A DNA stretch of 64,000 bases from NCBI GenBank assembly GCA_027488375.1, contig JAIYBW010000002.1, positions 310,001 through 374,000 of the forward strand. The letters are read 5' to 3'. Source of the DNA: Pseudomonadota bacterium. GTDB taxonomy: Bacteria; Bdellovibrionota; Bacteriovoracia; Bacteriovoracales; Bacteriovoracaceae. Below the pieces are notes generated by a model that had not been told where the DNA came from, did not search any database, and saw only the letters and a program-made list of their open reading frames with translations. Of the stretch, positions 36,276 to 46,394 are shown piece after piece (the first letter of the stretch is position 1; every line of letters starts with the position of its first letter). The translations under genes and the position numbers were made by a program.

Positions 36276-36329
36276 AGAACAGCTTGACCCTTTTTTACGT
36301 TGCGGGTCAAGCATACACTAATTGAAAGC

Positions 36330-37499
36330 TTAAACAAAGACCTCTTTCGAGATAATCATCATGTAATAATCAAGGTTTGATTCTTTGGCGCGGATAGGAA
36401 TAACATTCGCATAACCTTGGAAAACTTCCTCAGTCTCCTCAAACATAAATTCTCCAGTTTCAGGATTAAGGACTTTCTTCCTTTTTGGAATATTAACCTC
36501 AGCATTTTCAATTTTTGAGCGCCGCTTAATCGCCATCTCATAGGTCTCAACTATCGAATCGGGCATCATCGTGTCAGCAATAAGCTTATTCATGACATCA
36601 TCAGATTGTAATTCAAGTAATGAATACATCGGATTATTCATGTAAACCAGCTCACCTTTGGCATTAGAAATCATGATATTTTTTCTAATCATATTGGCCA
36701 AAGTATCAAATTTTCTATGCTCAACAGAAATCCGGTCAGTTCTTAGTTGCTCAAACTTTTTCATGTTAACGATCATTTTGTTTAGTTCTCTGGCCAACTC
36801 GCCAATTTCATCGTCTTGATCATAATAAATTGAGACATCAAAATTACAATCTTGTAGCTCTCGGACAGCATCATTAATTTTCTTGAATGGCATGGCAATT
36901 TTACCTGGGACAACGAGTGAAAGGAGAATGGTTCCAAGAAAAGTAATAATTAAAGTAATGAGCATATTTCTTCTTGTTTCGCCAATAATGCTTTTAACCT
37001 GCTTATCTCTTTGCTCATTTTGAAAGTACTGAATATCTTGAAACTCAGAAAAAGCTTCCAGAATTTTATCCGTTAACTCATTAATTGTAGAAAGACCCTC
37101 TTCGTCTCTATAAAAAAGAGAAGATTTACTCACGATTGTCTTTAATGAATCAACATAACCTTGCATCCGAGAAATAATTTTTTTGGGCTCAATATCAGTA
37201 TAAAAGCCATCAAGTCTTTGGAGCTGTGACTGAAATCCTTCACAAAGATTTTCAAGTCTCTTTAAATCCTCTGATGTCGGCTTCGTCGTCAGGATCTTTT
37301 TTTGCATTTTCAAGATTGATACGGCCGAAATTCTAACCTCATCAGTAAGATGAGAAATGGTATTGGAACTAACTGTAATGCTAGAAATTTGAGTATTTAA
37401 AGCGTCTAGAAAATAAAACACTGTAAAACCCATAACGAGCACGACAAGGTTCGCAATAATAAAACTCGTGGCGACTCTTCTTTTAAGAGATAACTGCAT
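36330..37499 (-). CDS. Two-TM sensor protein with HAMP and PAS-like domain, no kinase
   Basis: 389 residues. The N-terminal helix is at about 11-31 and a second helix at about 175-195. The intervening periplasmic part is predicted helical (about 35-170). A HAMP domain follows (M-P-F-K-K-I-N-D-A-V-R region), then a PAS-like C-terminal domain beginning near NIMISNAKGELVYMNNPMYSL. There is no histidine kinase, GGDEF or methyl-accepting signalling domain. It lies 11 bases after ktrA, which suggests it reports on or tunes potassium uptake, but that is inference. Confidence 0.85.
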   Translation of the reverse strand: MQLSLKRRVATSFIIANLVVLVMGFTVFYFLDALNTQISSITVSSNTISHLTDEVRISAVSILKMQKKILTTKPTSEDLKRLENLCEGFQSQLQRLDGFYTDIEPKKIISRMQGYVDSLKTIVSKSSLFYRDEEGLSTINELTDKILEAFSEFQDIQYFQNEQRDKQVKSIIGETRRNMLITLIITFLGTILLSLVVPGKIAMPFKKINDAVRELQDCNFDVSIYYDQDDEIGELARELNKMIVNMKKFEQLRTDRISVEHRKFDTLANMIRKNIMISNAKGELVYMNNPMYSLLELQSDDVMNKLIADTMMPDSIVETYEMAIKRRSKIENAEVNIPKRKKVLNPETGEFMFEETEEVFQGYANVIPIRAKESNLDYYMMIISKEVFV

Positions 37500-37510
37500 A
37501 AATACTCCGG

Positions 37511-38206
37511 TTACACTTCTTCAAGGTCTTGGAAAAAACGATCTAAATTCTTCTCACTACCAACCAACACGACAATATCGTCGGCCTCTATGACATCCAT
37601 AGGTAATGGAGCATCATTAATCACGATACGATAAGCAGCCTTTCCTTCCTCGCTGATATAGGGAACTCTCTTTTGAAGGGCCACAATGTTGAGTGAATAA
37701 TTCTGTCGAATCTGAGATTCAACAAGAGTCCTTCCCTCGAAGGATTTACCTAATTTAATTTCAACGATAGAGTATCCAGCGGCAAAATTATAACGTTGAA
37801 GAACGTGAGGGGCAGCAATTTTACTAGCAACAATCTCTCCCATCTCTTCTTCAACCTTGATAATTTCAGAAGCACCAATTTCTTTTAACACATGTTCATG
37901 AAGTTGATTAGTGGCACGGGCAACGACTCGACCAACGCCCAATTTTCTGAGCATGGCAACGGCCATAATACTCATTTCAATATTATCACCGATACAAACA
38001 ATTGCCGTATCAACATCTGAAATGTTCACGGCCCGTAAAGATCTCTCTTGAGTGACATCGATACAGATGGCATGTGAGACCTTGTCTTTAATTCTATCCA
38101 CTAAATCAGCTTGAGAATCAATCGCAAGAACTTCTGCTCCTTTTTCAAAAAGCCTGACAGCAGTCTTTGCTCCAAATGTACCTAATCCAATGACGGCAAC
38201 GATCAT
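37511..38206 (-). CDS. ktrA: KtrA-like potassium channel regulatory subunit
   Basis: 231 residues, matching the single-RCK-unit KtrA (TrkA of Gram-negatives has two). The N-terminal Rossmann fold is V-I-G-L-G-T-F-G. The C-terminal RCK_C domain follows (RTLVES and later MDVIEADDIVVLVG). It gates the KtrB pore in response to nucleotide. It starts 4 bases after the ktrB stop, with AGGA upstream. Confidence 0.93.
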   Translation of the reverse strand: MIVAVIGLGTFGAKTAVRLFEKGAEVLAIDSQADLVDRIKDKVSHAICIDVTQERSLRAVNISDVDTAIVCIGDNIEMSIMAVAMLRKLGVGRVVARATNQLHEHVLKEIGASEIIKVEEEMGEIVASKIAAPHVLQRYNFAAGYSIVEIKLGKSFEGRTLVESQIRQNYSLNIVALQKRVPYISEEGKAAYRIVINDAPLPMDVIEADDIVVLVGSEKNLDRFFQDLEEV

Positions 38207-38210
38207 AATT

Positions 38211-39935
38211 TTATCCTATTAATACTTTCCCTTCAGGGTATTCAACTTCACTCGGTAAAACAACACGACTTCCAACGGCCAGAACTAAAGTCAGAGGACC
38301 TACACGTCCTAAAAACATCATGGTCACAATACATAATTTTCCAATCACTGATAAGAAAGGGGTGATTCCTAAACTTAAGCCTACAGTTCCAAAAGCACTT
38401 ACGACTTCAAATAGAAGTGACAAAAAACTTTTATCCGGTTCAACTCGGGCCATGACAAGAACTCCGACACTGACCACAATAATACAAATGATAAAAATGG
38501 CGATGGATTTGACTACTGTTTGGGCCGGTATTGTTCTCTCAAAGAATTCTACATCCTGTTTACCTTTTAAAGTTGCGGTCACAGATTGAAGAAGGATAGC
38601 AAATGTGGTGGTCTTAACACCTCCACCTGTTGACCCAGGAGAGGCCCCAACAAACATAAAAAGGATCATGAGATAAATGCAGTGGGGCTGCAAGATGGCC
38701 AAATTCATGGTGTTAAATCCAGCTGTTCTTGTGGTCGTTGATTGGAAAAAAGCAACTTGAAACTTCTCCCACATACTATAGTCATTAAAAGCGTGGAGAT
38801 ACTCTCCAAAAAAGAGATAAAGAGTTCCTCCAACGAGAAACATCGTATTTGTAGTGAGAACAATTTTTGTATGAACAGAAAAATTCTTGAAAGATTTTCT
38901 TTGTTTAGATGCGTCCAAAAGCTCCTTAATAACAGAAAATCCAATACCACCTAAGATAATTAAAAAAGCGATAGTGAAATGGATAATGGGTGAAAACTTA
39001 AAATCTTCTAAGTTATTATTCCACAGGGCAAATCCTGCATTACAGAAAGCTGAAATAGCATGATAAAAACCGTAGTAAATAGACTGACCAATTTCAAATC
39101 CCTCTTGATAAAAACCTATGGTGAGTAAGATGGCACCAATAAATTCAATCGCGAAGGTATACTGAATAATATTAACCACGAGCTTTAGTAATTCTTCTGA
39201 GCCTGAAGTATCGAGCACATCCTGCATGATAACTTGTTCTCGCATCTGAAGGTTTCTCCCCATGATGACAGCAATGGAACTCGACAAGGTCATAATACCC
39301 AATCCACCCACTTGTAAGAGGACAAGTAAAACCATCTGCCCAAAAACACTCAAATCATCAACCAGGGAAATTGAAGCAAGACCAGTTACACAAGTTGCAG
39401 ATGTGGACATAAAAAGAGCATCTATAAAAGAAACTGATTTACCAGGATTAGCAGAAACAGGAAGCATCAAAACAAGGGCCCCGAGAAGAATCCATCCACC
39501 AAATGAGAGGAGGACAACCTGGGCAGGTTGCAACTTGAGGCGAAAGAGAAAGCTACTCGTCGATGATAATTCTTCCTTTTTTACTGGGGACTTTTCGTAG
39601 ATTGAAATTATAGTCGAAAAGAGGTGGACTGCTGAAAGCCAGTAAACAAATTCTATATCTCCCAAGGTGATGATGATGGGAATAAAGATAATAAGAGAAA
39701 AAATATATTTTCTAAAAAAGTCTTCTAAACTCTCACTTTTTAGAAAATGAGTGAGGAGTGAGAAGAAAAGAATAGCGGGAACTACAAAGAGAGCGTACTC
39801 GAAAATAACATCTAAGGGTAACTGGGCCAGAATCTCAGGTGCCTTCTTAGCTTTTTGAAGAGTATAAACGAGGACGAAGAAGCCATTAATGACAATCTCT
39901 AATAAGAGTGGCAATCTTCCTATAAAATAACTCAT
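38211..39935 (-). CDS. ktrB: KtrB/TrkH-type potassium transporter
   Basis: 574 residues, longer than a typical KtrB because of an N-terminal extension of about 120 residues with extra hydrophobic helices. The four pore repeats are visible as TSATCVTGLASI, SAFCNAGFALW, TTRTAGFNTM and SAFGTVGLSLGI. It takes up K+ across the inner membrane with KtrA. It heads an operon with ktrA, the HAMP/PAS protein and lepA. Confidence 0.94.
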   Translation of the reverse strand: MSYFIGRLPLLLEIVINGFFVLVYTLQKAKKAPEILAQLPLDVIFEYALFVVPAILFFSLLTHFLKSESLEDFFRKYIFSLIIFIPIIITLGDIEFVYWLSAVHLFSTIISIYEKSPVKKEELSSTSSFLFRLKLQPAQVVLLSFGGWILLGALVLMLPVSANPGKSVSFIDALFMSTSATCVTGLASISLVDDLSVFGQMVLLVLLQVGGLGIMTLSSSIAVIMGRNLQMREQVIMQDVLDTSGSEELLKLVVNIIQYTFAIEFIGAILLTIGFYQEGFEIGQSIYYGFYHAISAFCNAGFALWNNNLEDFKFSPIIHFTIAFLIILGGIGFSVIKELLDASKQRKSFKNFSVHTKIVLTTNTMFLVGGTLYLFFGEYLHAFNDYSMWEKFQVAFFQSTTTRTAGFNTMNLAILQPHCIYLMILFMFVGASPGSTGGGVKTTTFAILLQSVTATLKGKQDVEFFERTIPAQTVVKSIAIFIICIIVVSVGVLVMARVEPDKSFLSLLFEVVSAFGTVGLSLGITPFLSVIGKLCIVTMMFLGRVGPLTLVLAVGSRVVLPSEVEYPEGKVLIG

Positions 39936-39978
39936 ACTTAAATCTTACGGTTTTTTGAAAATATTCCTAGGGATACTT

Positions 39979-41079
39979 ATGCATCAAAAAAAAAATATTC
40001 CTTTTAAAATCGAAAGTATAGATAGCCTAGGTCAGGGAGTGAGTAAAACAACTGACAAAATTACTTTCATTCCTAAAACTCTCCCAGGAGAAGTAGGAAT
40101 AGCCGAAGTTCGTGGCCATAAAAAAAATGTTCAATTTGCAGAGCTCACTGAACTCCAGCAAACGGCCAAAGAAAGAATATCTCCTGATTGTATTCACTAT
40201 ACTAGCTGTCCTTCATGTCACTTTCTCCATACAAGTTACGAAAATGAGTTGAATTTTAAGCTTCAGAATCTGGAAAGAATGTTTTTTAAGATAGAACATC
40301 CGCCAATTAAATCACATGCCGCCGTAAGGAGATTTCATTATAGGAATAGAATACAGCTTCATTTTGATACTAAAATAAAAAAACTTGGGATGCTGGATGC
40401 AAAGAACCAGCAAATTGCCCCTATACCGCAATGTATGATCCCGGTGGACTTAGTGAAGCAAGAATTGATGCGCCTGTATGACCAAGACTCTTGGCTCAAA
40501 ATAATTCCTAAAAATAGTCCACCACAGGGTCATCTTGAAATTTATGAAAAAAATGGAGTTGTTAAAATTGCTGTTAACAAACCCTATGCTGATGGTGGTT
40601 TTACTCAAGTATTTAGTGAAATGAATCTTTATCTTCAGAATTTGCTTAAAGATGAACTTAAAACAAATGAGAATACCAAGCTTCTTGATCTTTTTGCAGG
40701 AGATGGTAATTTAAGCAATAATCTCAATTATTCTAAACGCTTATGCATTGATTTTTATTCTCAATCGGTAGCATTTCCCTTCCACTCCCTTGATCTTTAT
40801 AGTCCAGATGCTCTACAAAAAACAAAGAGACTCTTGAAAGAGAATGCTCTTCATCCAGACCTCCTTTTAGTTGATCCACCAAGGTCTGGGCTTAAAAATC
40901 TCCAAGAGTGGATTGAAGATATCCAACCTCAAAAAGTTGTCTATGTAAGCTGTGACCCACACACTTTGGTAAGGGATTTGTCAAAAATAGACACTTACCT
41001 TGTTAAGGGCCTTCATTTAGTGGACTTATTTCCCTCGACCTTCCATTTTGAGACGGTTGTTTTTCTCGAAAGAAAATAG
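39979..41079 (+). CDS. m5U RNA methyltransferase of the RumA/TrmA family
   Basis: 366 residues from the ATG at 39979 (AGGGA upstream; an in-frame TTG at 39955 is possible). An N-terminal TRAM-like domain (residues about 5-60) is followed by the Fe-S ligands Cys71, Cys77, Cys80 and Cys152. The SAM motif is LFAGDGN and the catalytic region is YVSCDPHTL (Cys325). It methylates uridine in rRNA or tRNA. It is distinct from the RlmC-like enzyme at 48303; substrate is unassigned. Confidence 0.92.
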   Translation: MHQKKNIPFKIESIDSLGQGVSKTTDKITFIPKTLPGEVGIAEVRGHKKNVQFAELTELQQTAKERISPDCIHYTSCPSCHFLHTSYENELNFKLQNLERMFFKIEHPPIKSHAAVRRFHYRNRIQLHFDTKIKKLGMLDAKNQQIAPIPQCMIPVDLVKQELMRLYDQDSWLKIIPKNSPPQGHLEIYEKNGVVKIAVNKPYADGGFTQVFSEMNLYLQNLLKDELKTNENTKLLDLFAGDGNLSNNLNYSKRLCIDFYSQSVAFPFHSLDLYSPDALQKTKRLLKENALHPDLLLVDPPRSGLKNLQEWIEDIQPQKVVYVSCDPHTLVRDLSKIDTYLVKGLHLVDLFPSTFHFETVVFLERK

Positions 41080-41088
41080 CGTTTTCTT

Positions 41089-41117
41089 TTTACAAAAATG
41101 ACACCCTTACTTAAAAT
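41089..41117 (+). promoter_or_regulatory. Sigma-70 promoter of the pilF-like/rodZ-like pair
   Basis: TTTACA (41089-41094), a 17-base spacer and TAAAAT (41112-41117), 39 bases before the ATG. Confidence 0.65.
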
Positions 41118-41156
41118 AAACTAAGAAGAACTATTTTTTTAAGATTGAGGTGCTCC

Positions 41157-41990
41157 ATGAGAACAATAATTTCAAGCGTAAGGTTGATGCTGACGACATC
41201 TCTACTTTTTGCCGTTATTTCTTGCTCAAGTGACTCAGCAAAAAAAATGCGTCAAGCTGATCTTTATTTTGGAGCTGGTACTCAAAGTTTAATGAACCAA
41301 GATTATACGGACGCCCTTACCAATTTATTAAAGGCAAATGAATTAAATCCTAACCATTCTGGTATTTTGAATAATTTAGGCATGGCTTACTACTTTAAGG
41401 GCGAAAGAGATCTTGCTGTTTCAACTCTCAATAAATCTTTAAAAATAGATGCTGGTAATTCAGATGCAAAAGTAAACCTTGCTTCAATTTATTTCAATGA
41501 TGGTCAGTACGATAGAGCAGAAAAAGTTTATAAAAATGTACTTAAAGATCTGACATACGATAAACAGCCAAGAACTTACTACAACCTCGGTCTTTTAGAA
41601 TTAAGAAAGAAGAAAAGAAATGAAGCCCTTTCATATTTTAAGAAATCTGTAAAAGAAGATCCAAATTATTGTCCATCTCTATATCAGATAGGATTAATGC
41701 ACTTTGAGGAGAAGCAATTTTCTGCTTCTCTAAAAAGTTTTAAAGATGCCACTATGGGGACTTGTTTTGAGAGCCCAGCACCGCATTTTTATCAGGCCCT
41801 GAGTCTCATTGGACTTAAAAGATTTAATGAAGCCAGGGTTAAGCTAAATGAGGTTGAAACTCGCTTTGGTAAGAGTGAATTTGGTGAGAAATCTCGAAGA
41901 AAGATGAATGAAATAGAACAAATTGAACAAAATAATATGAGTGAAAGTTTTCATGCATCAAGGAAGATGCTGGAATCCCCGGATTTCTAA
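41157..41990 (+). CDS. TPR lipoprotein, PilF/PilW-like
   Basis: 277 residues from the ATG at 41157 (GAGG 6 bases upstream; a TTG four codons earlier is unlikely). The signal ends in a lipobox V-I-S-C. At least five tetratricopeptide repeats follow (for example YTDALTNLLKANELNPNHS, then YYFKGERDLAVSTLNKSLK). In gammaproteobacteria a TPR lipoprotein PilF precedes rodZ, and the same order is seen here. PilF localises the type IV pilus secretin. Synteny supports the name, but no pilus genes are nearby. Confidence 0.87.
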   Translation: MRTIISSVRLMLTTSLLFAVISCSSDSAKKMRQADLYFGAGTQSLMNQDYTDALTNLLKANELNPNHSGILNNLGMAYYFKGERDLAVSTLNKSLKIDAGNSDAKVNLASIYFNDGQYDRAEKVYKNVLKDLTYDKQPRTYYNLGLLELRKKKRNEALSYFKKSVKEDPNYCPSLYQIGLMHFEEKQFSASLKSFKDATMGTCFESPAPHFYQALSLIGLKRFNEARVKLNEVETRFGKSEFGEKSRRKMNEIEQIEQNNMSESFHASRKMLESPDF

Positions 41991-42011
41991 TTCACCAAGG
42001 AAGGATTGTCC

Positions 42012-43199
42012 ATGAATCAAGAAACAAATGTCGACTCAGCCATGAGTTCAGGACCTACGCTATTGGGTGACTATCTCAAGCAGAAAAGATTGGATAAAAA
42101 TTTTTCACTTGAAAAGCTATCCCAGAAAACAAAGATAAGTGTAAATATACTTAAATCACTTGAAGCAAATGACTTTGATCATTTACCAAGTGCTGCTTAC
42201 ATTAAGGGATTTGTTACAAGTTACGTAAAAATTCTTGGACTACCTTTAAGTGAAGCCATTTTGAATATGGAATACACCTATCAAACTCTTCTCGGTAAAC
42301 CTTTTCCGGCGCTGAACCATACCAAATTAATGCATGCTGTTCAGACCGGCCTCAAAACTCCAGTAGGAGCTCAAGGCCAAAATGAAGAGCCTACTCCACA
42401 TGAGGTCATTGAGAATAGTGACTCAATAATTGAAAATACAAAATCAGCTCTTCCTGTTGTTATTTTAATATCAGTTATTGTGCTTTTTATTGGCGGATAT
42501 AAATTAGTCTCTTCAATTGTAGAAAATGAAGTTCAGAATCAAAAAAATTCCGACCTCGGACCTAAAATTGTTTCTAGCTCTGATTTGGTAAAGCCAACTC
42601 CCCAGCCTGAAAAAGATAAGAAGGAAGAATCCACATCAGGATCCGATAAGTCTGACACAAGTCTAAATGCGGAAACAAAAAAAGAAGAGGTTAAGCTACC
42701 TCAGGAATTTGAACGAAATTTCCCAACAATTGAATTTAAAAAGATTAAAGGAAAATTGTTTCAAGTTAAAACTGATGCTCCTGAGAATAATGATGTAAAT
42801 CTTATTCCAGAAAATATCAAGAGATCGGCCAACTCAAGCCTTCAAAATGTGTATATTAGAGCTGTTGAAGGAAATACCTGGGTAAGTTATAAAATTGATG
42901 GTCAACCAATTGGCAGTGTTATTATCAATAAAACTGGTGAACTCTACCTCCAAGGTTCTGAAATCCGTCTATTTTTAGGAAACGTGAATGTCACAAGAAT
43001 CTTTTATAATAATTATCTAATTGAAACACCGACAAAATCAGGCGTAAAAACACTCATTTTCCCTGAAGAAAGTAATTCGAAGTATATGCAGCCTCTCTTT
43101 CCAAAAGCCAAAGATGATATTCTCTACACTTCTGAAGAGTACATGAAGCGTATGGAGCTTGAAGAAGAAGAACTTAAAAAGCGTAAAGAGCAGCAGTAA
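42012..43199 (+). CDS. rodZ: RodZ-like cytoskeletal protein
   Basis: 395 residues from the ATG at 42012 (AAGGA upstream). The N-terminal helix-turn-helix has LGDYLKQKRLDKNFSLEKLS and PSAAYIKGFVTSYVKILG, as in RodZ. A single membrane helix lies near residues 148-168. A Ser/Lys/Glu-rich linker and a C-terminal beta domain (DUF4115-like, about 275-350) follow. RodZ links MreB to the elongation machinery. Its stop abuts the lptF/G gene tail to tail. Confidence 0.88.
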   Translation: MNQETNVDSAMSSGPTLLGDYLKQKRLDKNFSLEKLSQKTKISVNILKSLEANDFDHLPSAAYIKGFVTSYVKILGLPLSEAILNMEYTYQTLLGKPFPALNHTKLMHAVQTGLKTPVGAQGQNEEPTPHEVIENSDSIIENTKSALPVVILISVIVLFIGGYKLVSSIVENEVQNQKNSDLGPKIVSSSDLVKPTPQPEKDKKEESTSGSDKSDTSLNAETKKEEVKLPQEFERNFPTIEFKKIKGKLFQVKTDAPENNDVNLIPENIKRSANSSLQNVYIRAVEGNTWVSYKIDGQPIGSVIINKTGELYLQGSEIRLFLGNVNVTRIFYNNYLIETPTKSGVKTLIFPEESNSKYMQPLFPKAKDDILYTSEEYMKRMELEEEELKKRKEQQ

Positions 43200-44327
43200 T
43201 TAGGACTGCCAATCAAGCTTTTTATAGAATCGAAAACCTATTAATGAAATGATTGTTGCCGGAAAGAATACAGCAAACTGTACAGGTATTTTATTTTTAT
43301 TGGCCAAACTCACTAATGAAAAGAAGAGCCCGTAATAAATGATTAGACAGAGAATCCCCACGAGCCCAGCATTCTTTCCCTTACCTCTATTACCCGTAAC
43401 TCCTAAAGTGAAGCCTAGAAAGCAAAAAATAAAAATAATTAATGCACCATTTTTTCGATTCCAATATTCGTACTTGGCATTAAAAAATTCTTTTTTATTA
43501 AAATTATAAATTTTTTTGGCTTCCTCATAAGTCATTTTTAAAACGTTTTCTAGCTCTCCAGATGATAGCATTGTCTCTTTAACTGAGAATCGATCTTGAA
43601 ATTGAGACTGTGAAACTGGAAATATATACTTTTTAAAAACAATTTTTTCTGTGTCTTGGTTCTTATTTTGACCGATGATATTTCCATCTAATAAAGTTAA
43701 AGTCAGTTTTTCAGTTAAAGAATTTGGGTCACGTTCAAATTTTAGTTCGCCTTTATTAGCAAAAATGACTTTTTCTTCTTTTTTATCATTTAATTGAAGA
43801 AAAACCTCATCAAGGTTACGGCCATACTTTGTAGACTGAGTGGCAAAAAGAGTTACGCCCGGTATGAGATTAAAAAACTGTCCTGGTTTAATTCCTGCCA
43901 ATAATCCACTCGAAGTAAGATAATTCACTTTTCGCTTAAATTCTTTATTGGAATGAGGGATTAAATTCTGATTGAGATGGTAAACACTAAAGGAAAGAAG
44001 GCCCGCAACTAATAAAAAGGGTAAAAGTATCTTCCCCTTGGTCAGGCCTCCGGCCCTCATGGCAATGTACTCTGAATCTGAAGACAACCTATTAACACAG
44101 TAAATAGTTGAGAAAAACACTGCGATAGGAAGTGAAAGTGGAATGAATGTGAGAGCAATATTTCCTACTAGCCCAAGTGTAAACCAAATTGAGATGTCTC
44201 GCGTTACTAATAACTCTGTTAGTCTAAAAAGTTCGAATGTGAGGAGGAAGCAAATAAAAAATATAGTGCTTACCACCATGGGAAGAATAAATTGTGCTGC
44301 TAAATATCTCTGCAATAAAAGTCTCAT
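43200..44327 (-). CDS. LptF/LptG-family permease
   Basis: 375 residues. Two groups of membrane helices (about 10-110 and 285-370) flank a periplasmic beta domain, as in YjgP/YjgQ. These permeases extract LPS from the inner membrane together with LptB. Whether it is LptF or LptG is not decided. No LptB or LptC gene is nearby. Confidence 0.93.
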   Translation of the reverse strand: MRLLLQRYLAAQFILPMVVSTIFFICFLLTFELFRLTELLVTRDISIWFTLGLVGNIALTFIPLSLPIAVFFSTIYCVNRLSSDSEYIAMRAGGLTKGKILLPFLLVAGLLSFSVYHLNQNLIPHSNKEFKRKVNYLTSSGLLAGIKPGQFFNLIPGVTLFATQSTKYGRNLDEVFLQLNDKKEEKVIFANKGELKFERDPNSLTEKLTLTLLDGNIIGQNKNQDTEKIVFKKYIFPVSQSQFQDRFSVKETMLSSGELENVLKMTYEEAKKIYNFNKKEFFNAKYEYWNRKNGALIIFIFCFLGFTLGVTGNRGKGKNAGLVGILCLIIYYGLFFSLVSLANKNKIPVQFAVFFPATIISLIGFRFYKKLDWQS

Positions 44328-44401
44328 AGGTAGAAGATACCAAGTGTTCCCCTTTCATACAAGAAAAGGCAAAATAGTGAGGTCTAAAAAAAGGAGTTCC
44401 T

Positions 44402-45934
44402 ATGCAAATTAAGCTGGATGTTATCGGCGAGCATTTTCTTTCTGCTGAATTAAAAATTCTAACGGCTTTTCAAAAAACCTCAGTTCCTAAAACTAAAGGG
44501 GCAAAAGCTGAAACAAGTGTGTCTATTGATCACTGGTCAGATAAAGGTTTAAAGGAAGAATTTCAAAATCTCAAGTCGGCCAAAACATTTAAGGCAGGCA
44601 AAGACGAATCTATTTCTTTTACAGGTGCACTTGGTGAAACTGTTTGGGTTGTAGGTCTGGGTGACAAAACAAAGTTTCATGCAGAAGATATTAGAAAGGT
44701 CATCGCTAAAATTCTTAAAGGAACTAAATCGACAAAATTTTCAACTATTGCGATTGATGTGCCTGGTTTTAATACAATTAAAGATGAAGTCAGAACGGCG
44801 CAAGTGATTGCAGAGTCTGCTTACTTGACAGATTATACATTTGATAAATACAAATCAAAAAAATCAGAACCACATGAATTTGTTTTAATTCTTGCTCACA
44901 CTGATAAGAAAAATAATTTAAAACTAGAGAAGGCCCTGACTTCTACCAAAAATATCGGTGAATCCATAAGTGTCATGAAGGATTTTATTAATGAAGTCCC
45001 AAATGTTCTTCACTCCGTTGAGTACGCAAAAAGAATAGAAGCTGACGTTAAGAAAAATCTTAAAGGCGTTAAGATTAAAATTCTTAATAAAGCAGAAATT
45101 CAAAAAGAAAAAATGGGCATGTTCTTATCTGTGAATGCAGGTTCTGCTCATGAGCCTCGTTTAGTCCATTTAACCTATGAACCAACTCGTTCAAACTCAA
45201 AAACAAAACATATTGCCCTTGTTGGTAAGGGAATTACGTTTGATACTGGCGGTTATTGTATTAAACCTGGTACAAGTATGGCCGGAATGAAAAATGATAT
45301 GGGCGGATCAGCAACTGTTTACGGTGCTTTCCGAGCAGCTGTTTTAGAAAAAGCTCCCATTAAAATTACATGTATCTTGGCCCTCACTGATAACGCTATT
45401 AATGAGCATGCAACTGTTCCTGATGCTGTGGTCACTGCAAGAAATGGTAAAACAGTAGAAATCCTTAATACTGATGCTGAAGGACGTCTCATCCTAGGAG
45501 ATGCTTTGGATTATGCTTGTGATTTTAATCCACACTATATTATTGATGCTGCAACTCTTACCGGGGCCTGCCTTGTGGCCTTAGGAAATCAAGTATGTGC
45601 CGTTCTTGGTAACGATCAAAAATGGATCAATGAAATTCTTGATTCAGCAAAAGATCAGGATGAATACATGTGGCAACTTCCCATCATAAATGAGTGGCGC
45701 CAGGACATTAAATCAAAAGTCGCAGACATCAAAAATATCGGGACTCCCATGAGGGCCGGAACTGCTATTGGTGCAGCTTTTCTTGAAGAGTTTATTAAAA
45801 ATGATGTTAAGTGGGCCCACTTAGACATTGCAGGTGTTGTAGACTCTCAATCTCATCTGCCTTATTGTTCTGCTCACGGTGCTTCTGGTCTAATTGTCAG
45901 AACGCTGACTCACTTGTTAGTGAATGCAAAATAA
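44402..45934 (+). CDS. pepA: Leucyl aminopeptidase PepA
   Basis: 510 residues. The C-terminal M17 catalytic domain has the metal ligands in VGKGITFDTGGYCIKPG, MKNDMGGSA and NTDAEGRLILGDAL. The N-terminal domain is macro-like. Cytoplasmic zinc/manganese aminopeptidase. It has an AAAAGGAG ribosome site and overlaps trmL by 11 bases. Confidence 0.97.
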   Translation: MQIKLDVIGEHFLSAELKILTAFQKTSVPKTKGAKAETSVSIDHWSDKGLKEEFQNLKSAKTFKAGKDESISFTGALGETVWVVGLGDKTKFHAEDIRKVIAKILKGTKSTKFSTIAIDVPGFNTIKDEVRTAQVIAESAYLTDYTFDKYKSKKSEPHEFVLILAHTDKKNNLKLEKALTSTKNIGESISVMKDFINEVPNVLHSVEYAKRIEADVKKNLKGVKIKILNKAEIQKEKMGMFLSVNAGSAHEPRLVHLTYEPTRSNSKTKHIALVGKGITFDTGGYCIKPGTSMAGMKNDMGGSATVYGAFRAAVLEKAPIKITCILALTDNAINEHATVPDAVVTARNGKTVEILNTDAEGRLILGDALDYACDFNPHYIIDAATLTGACLVALGNQVCAVLGNDQKWINEILDSAKDQDEYMWQLPIINEWRQDIKSKVADIKNIGTPMRAGTAIGAAFLEEFIKNDVKWAHLDIAGVVDSQSHLPYCSAHGASGLIVRTLTHLLVNAK

Positions 45935-46394
45935 AACGAATTTCAAAATTGTCCTCTTTGCGCCTGAAATTCCCGGTAACACCGGGAGTATCGGGCGCAC
46001 TTGTGTAGCACTTAATCTGGAACTCATACTGATCAAACCATATGGTTTTGAAATTGATGAGAAAGCAGTAAGAAGAGCAGGACTTGATTACTGGAAGTTT
46101 GTTCAAATTAGAGAGTTTGAATCATGGGAAGACTTTCTAATTAAGGAGCAACCTAAGCGAGAAAAGCTCCTCTTTTTTGAAAATACTGGAGAAAAGCTCC
46201 ACTACGAGGCGCCCTATTCTCATGATTGCTATTTGCTATTTGGTGGAGAAACGAGAGGCTTTCCCTACCAAGTCGAAGATGAATATAAATCAAATTTTTA
46301 TAGGCTCCCTATGTACTCTGAAAATATTCGTTCACTCAATCTTTCTAATGTGGCCACGACAGTTGCTTATGAATGCATGAGGCATTTTGTTTGA
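45924..46394 (+). CDS. trmL: tRNA 2'-O-methyltransferase TrmL-like (SPOUT)
   Basis: 156 residues, normal length for TrmL. SPOUT motifs: PEIPGNTGSIGRTC (motif 1), FGGETRGFP (motif 2), and IRSLNLSNVATTVAYE (motif 3). It would 2'-O-methylate the wobble base of tRNA-Leu. It overlaps pepA and couples to the following gene. Confidence 0.94.
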   Translation: MQNKTNFKIVLFAPEIPGNTGSIGRTCVALNLELILIKPYGFEIDEKAVRRAGLDYWKFVQIREFESWEDFLIKEQPKREKLLFFENTGEKLHYEAPYSHDCYLLFGGETRGFPYQVEDEYKSNFYRLPMYSENIRSLNLSNVATTVAYECMRHFV

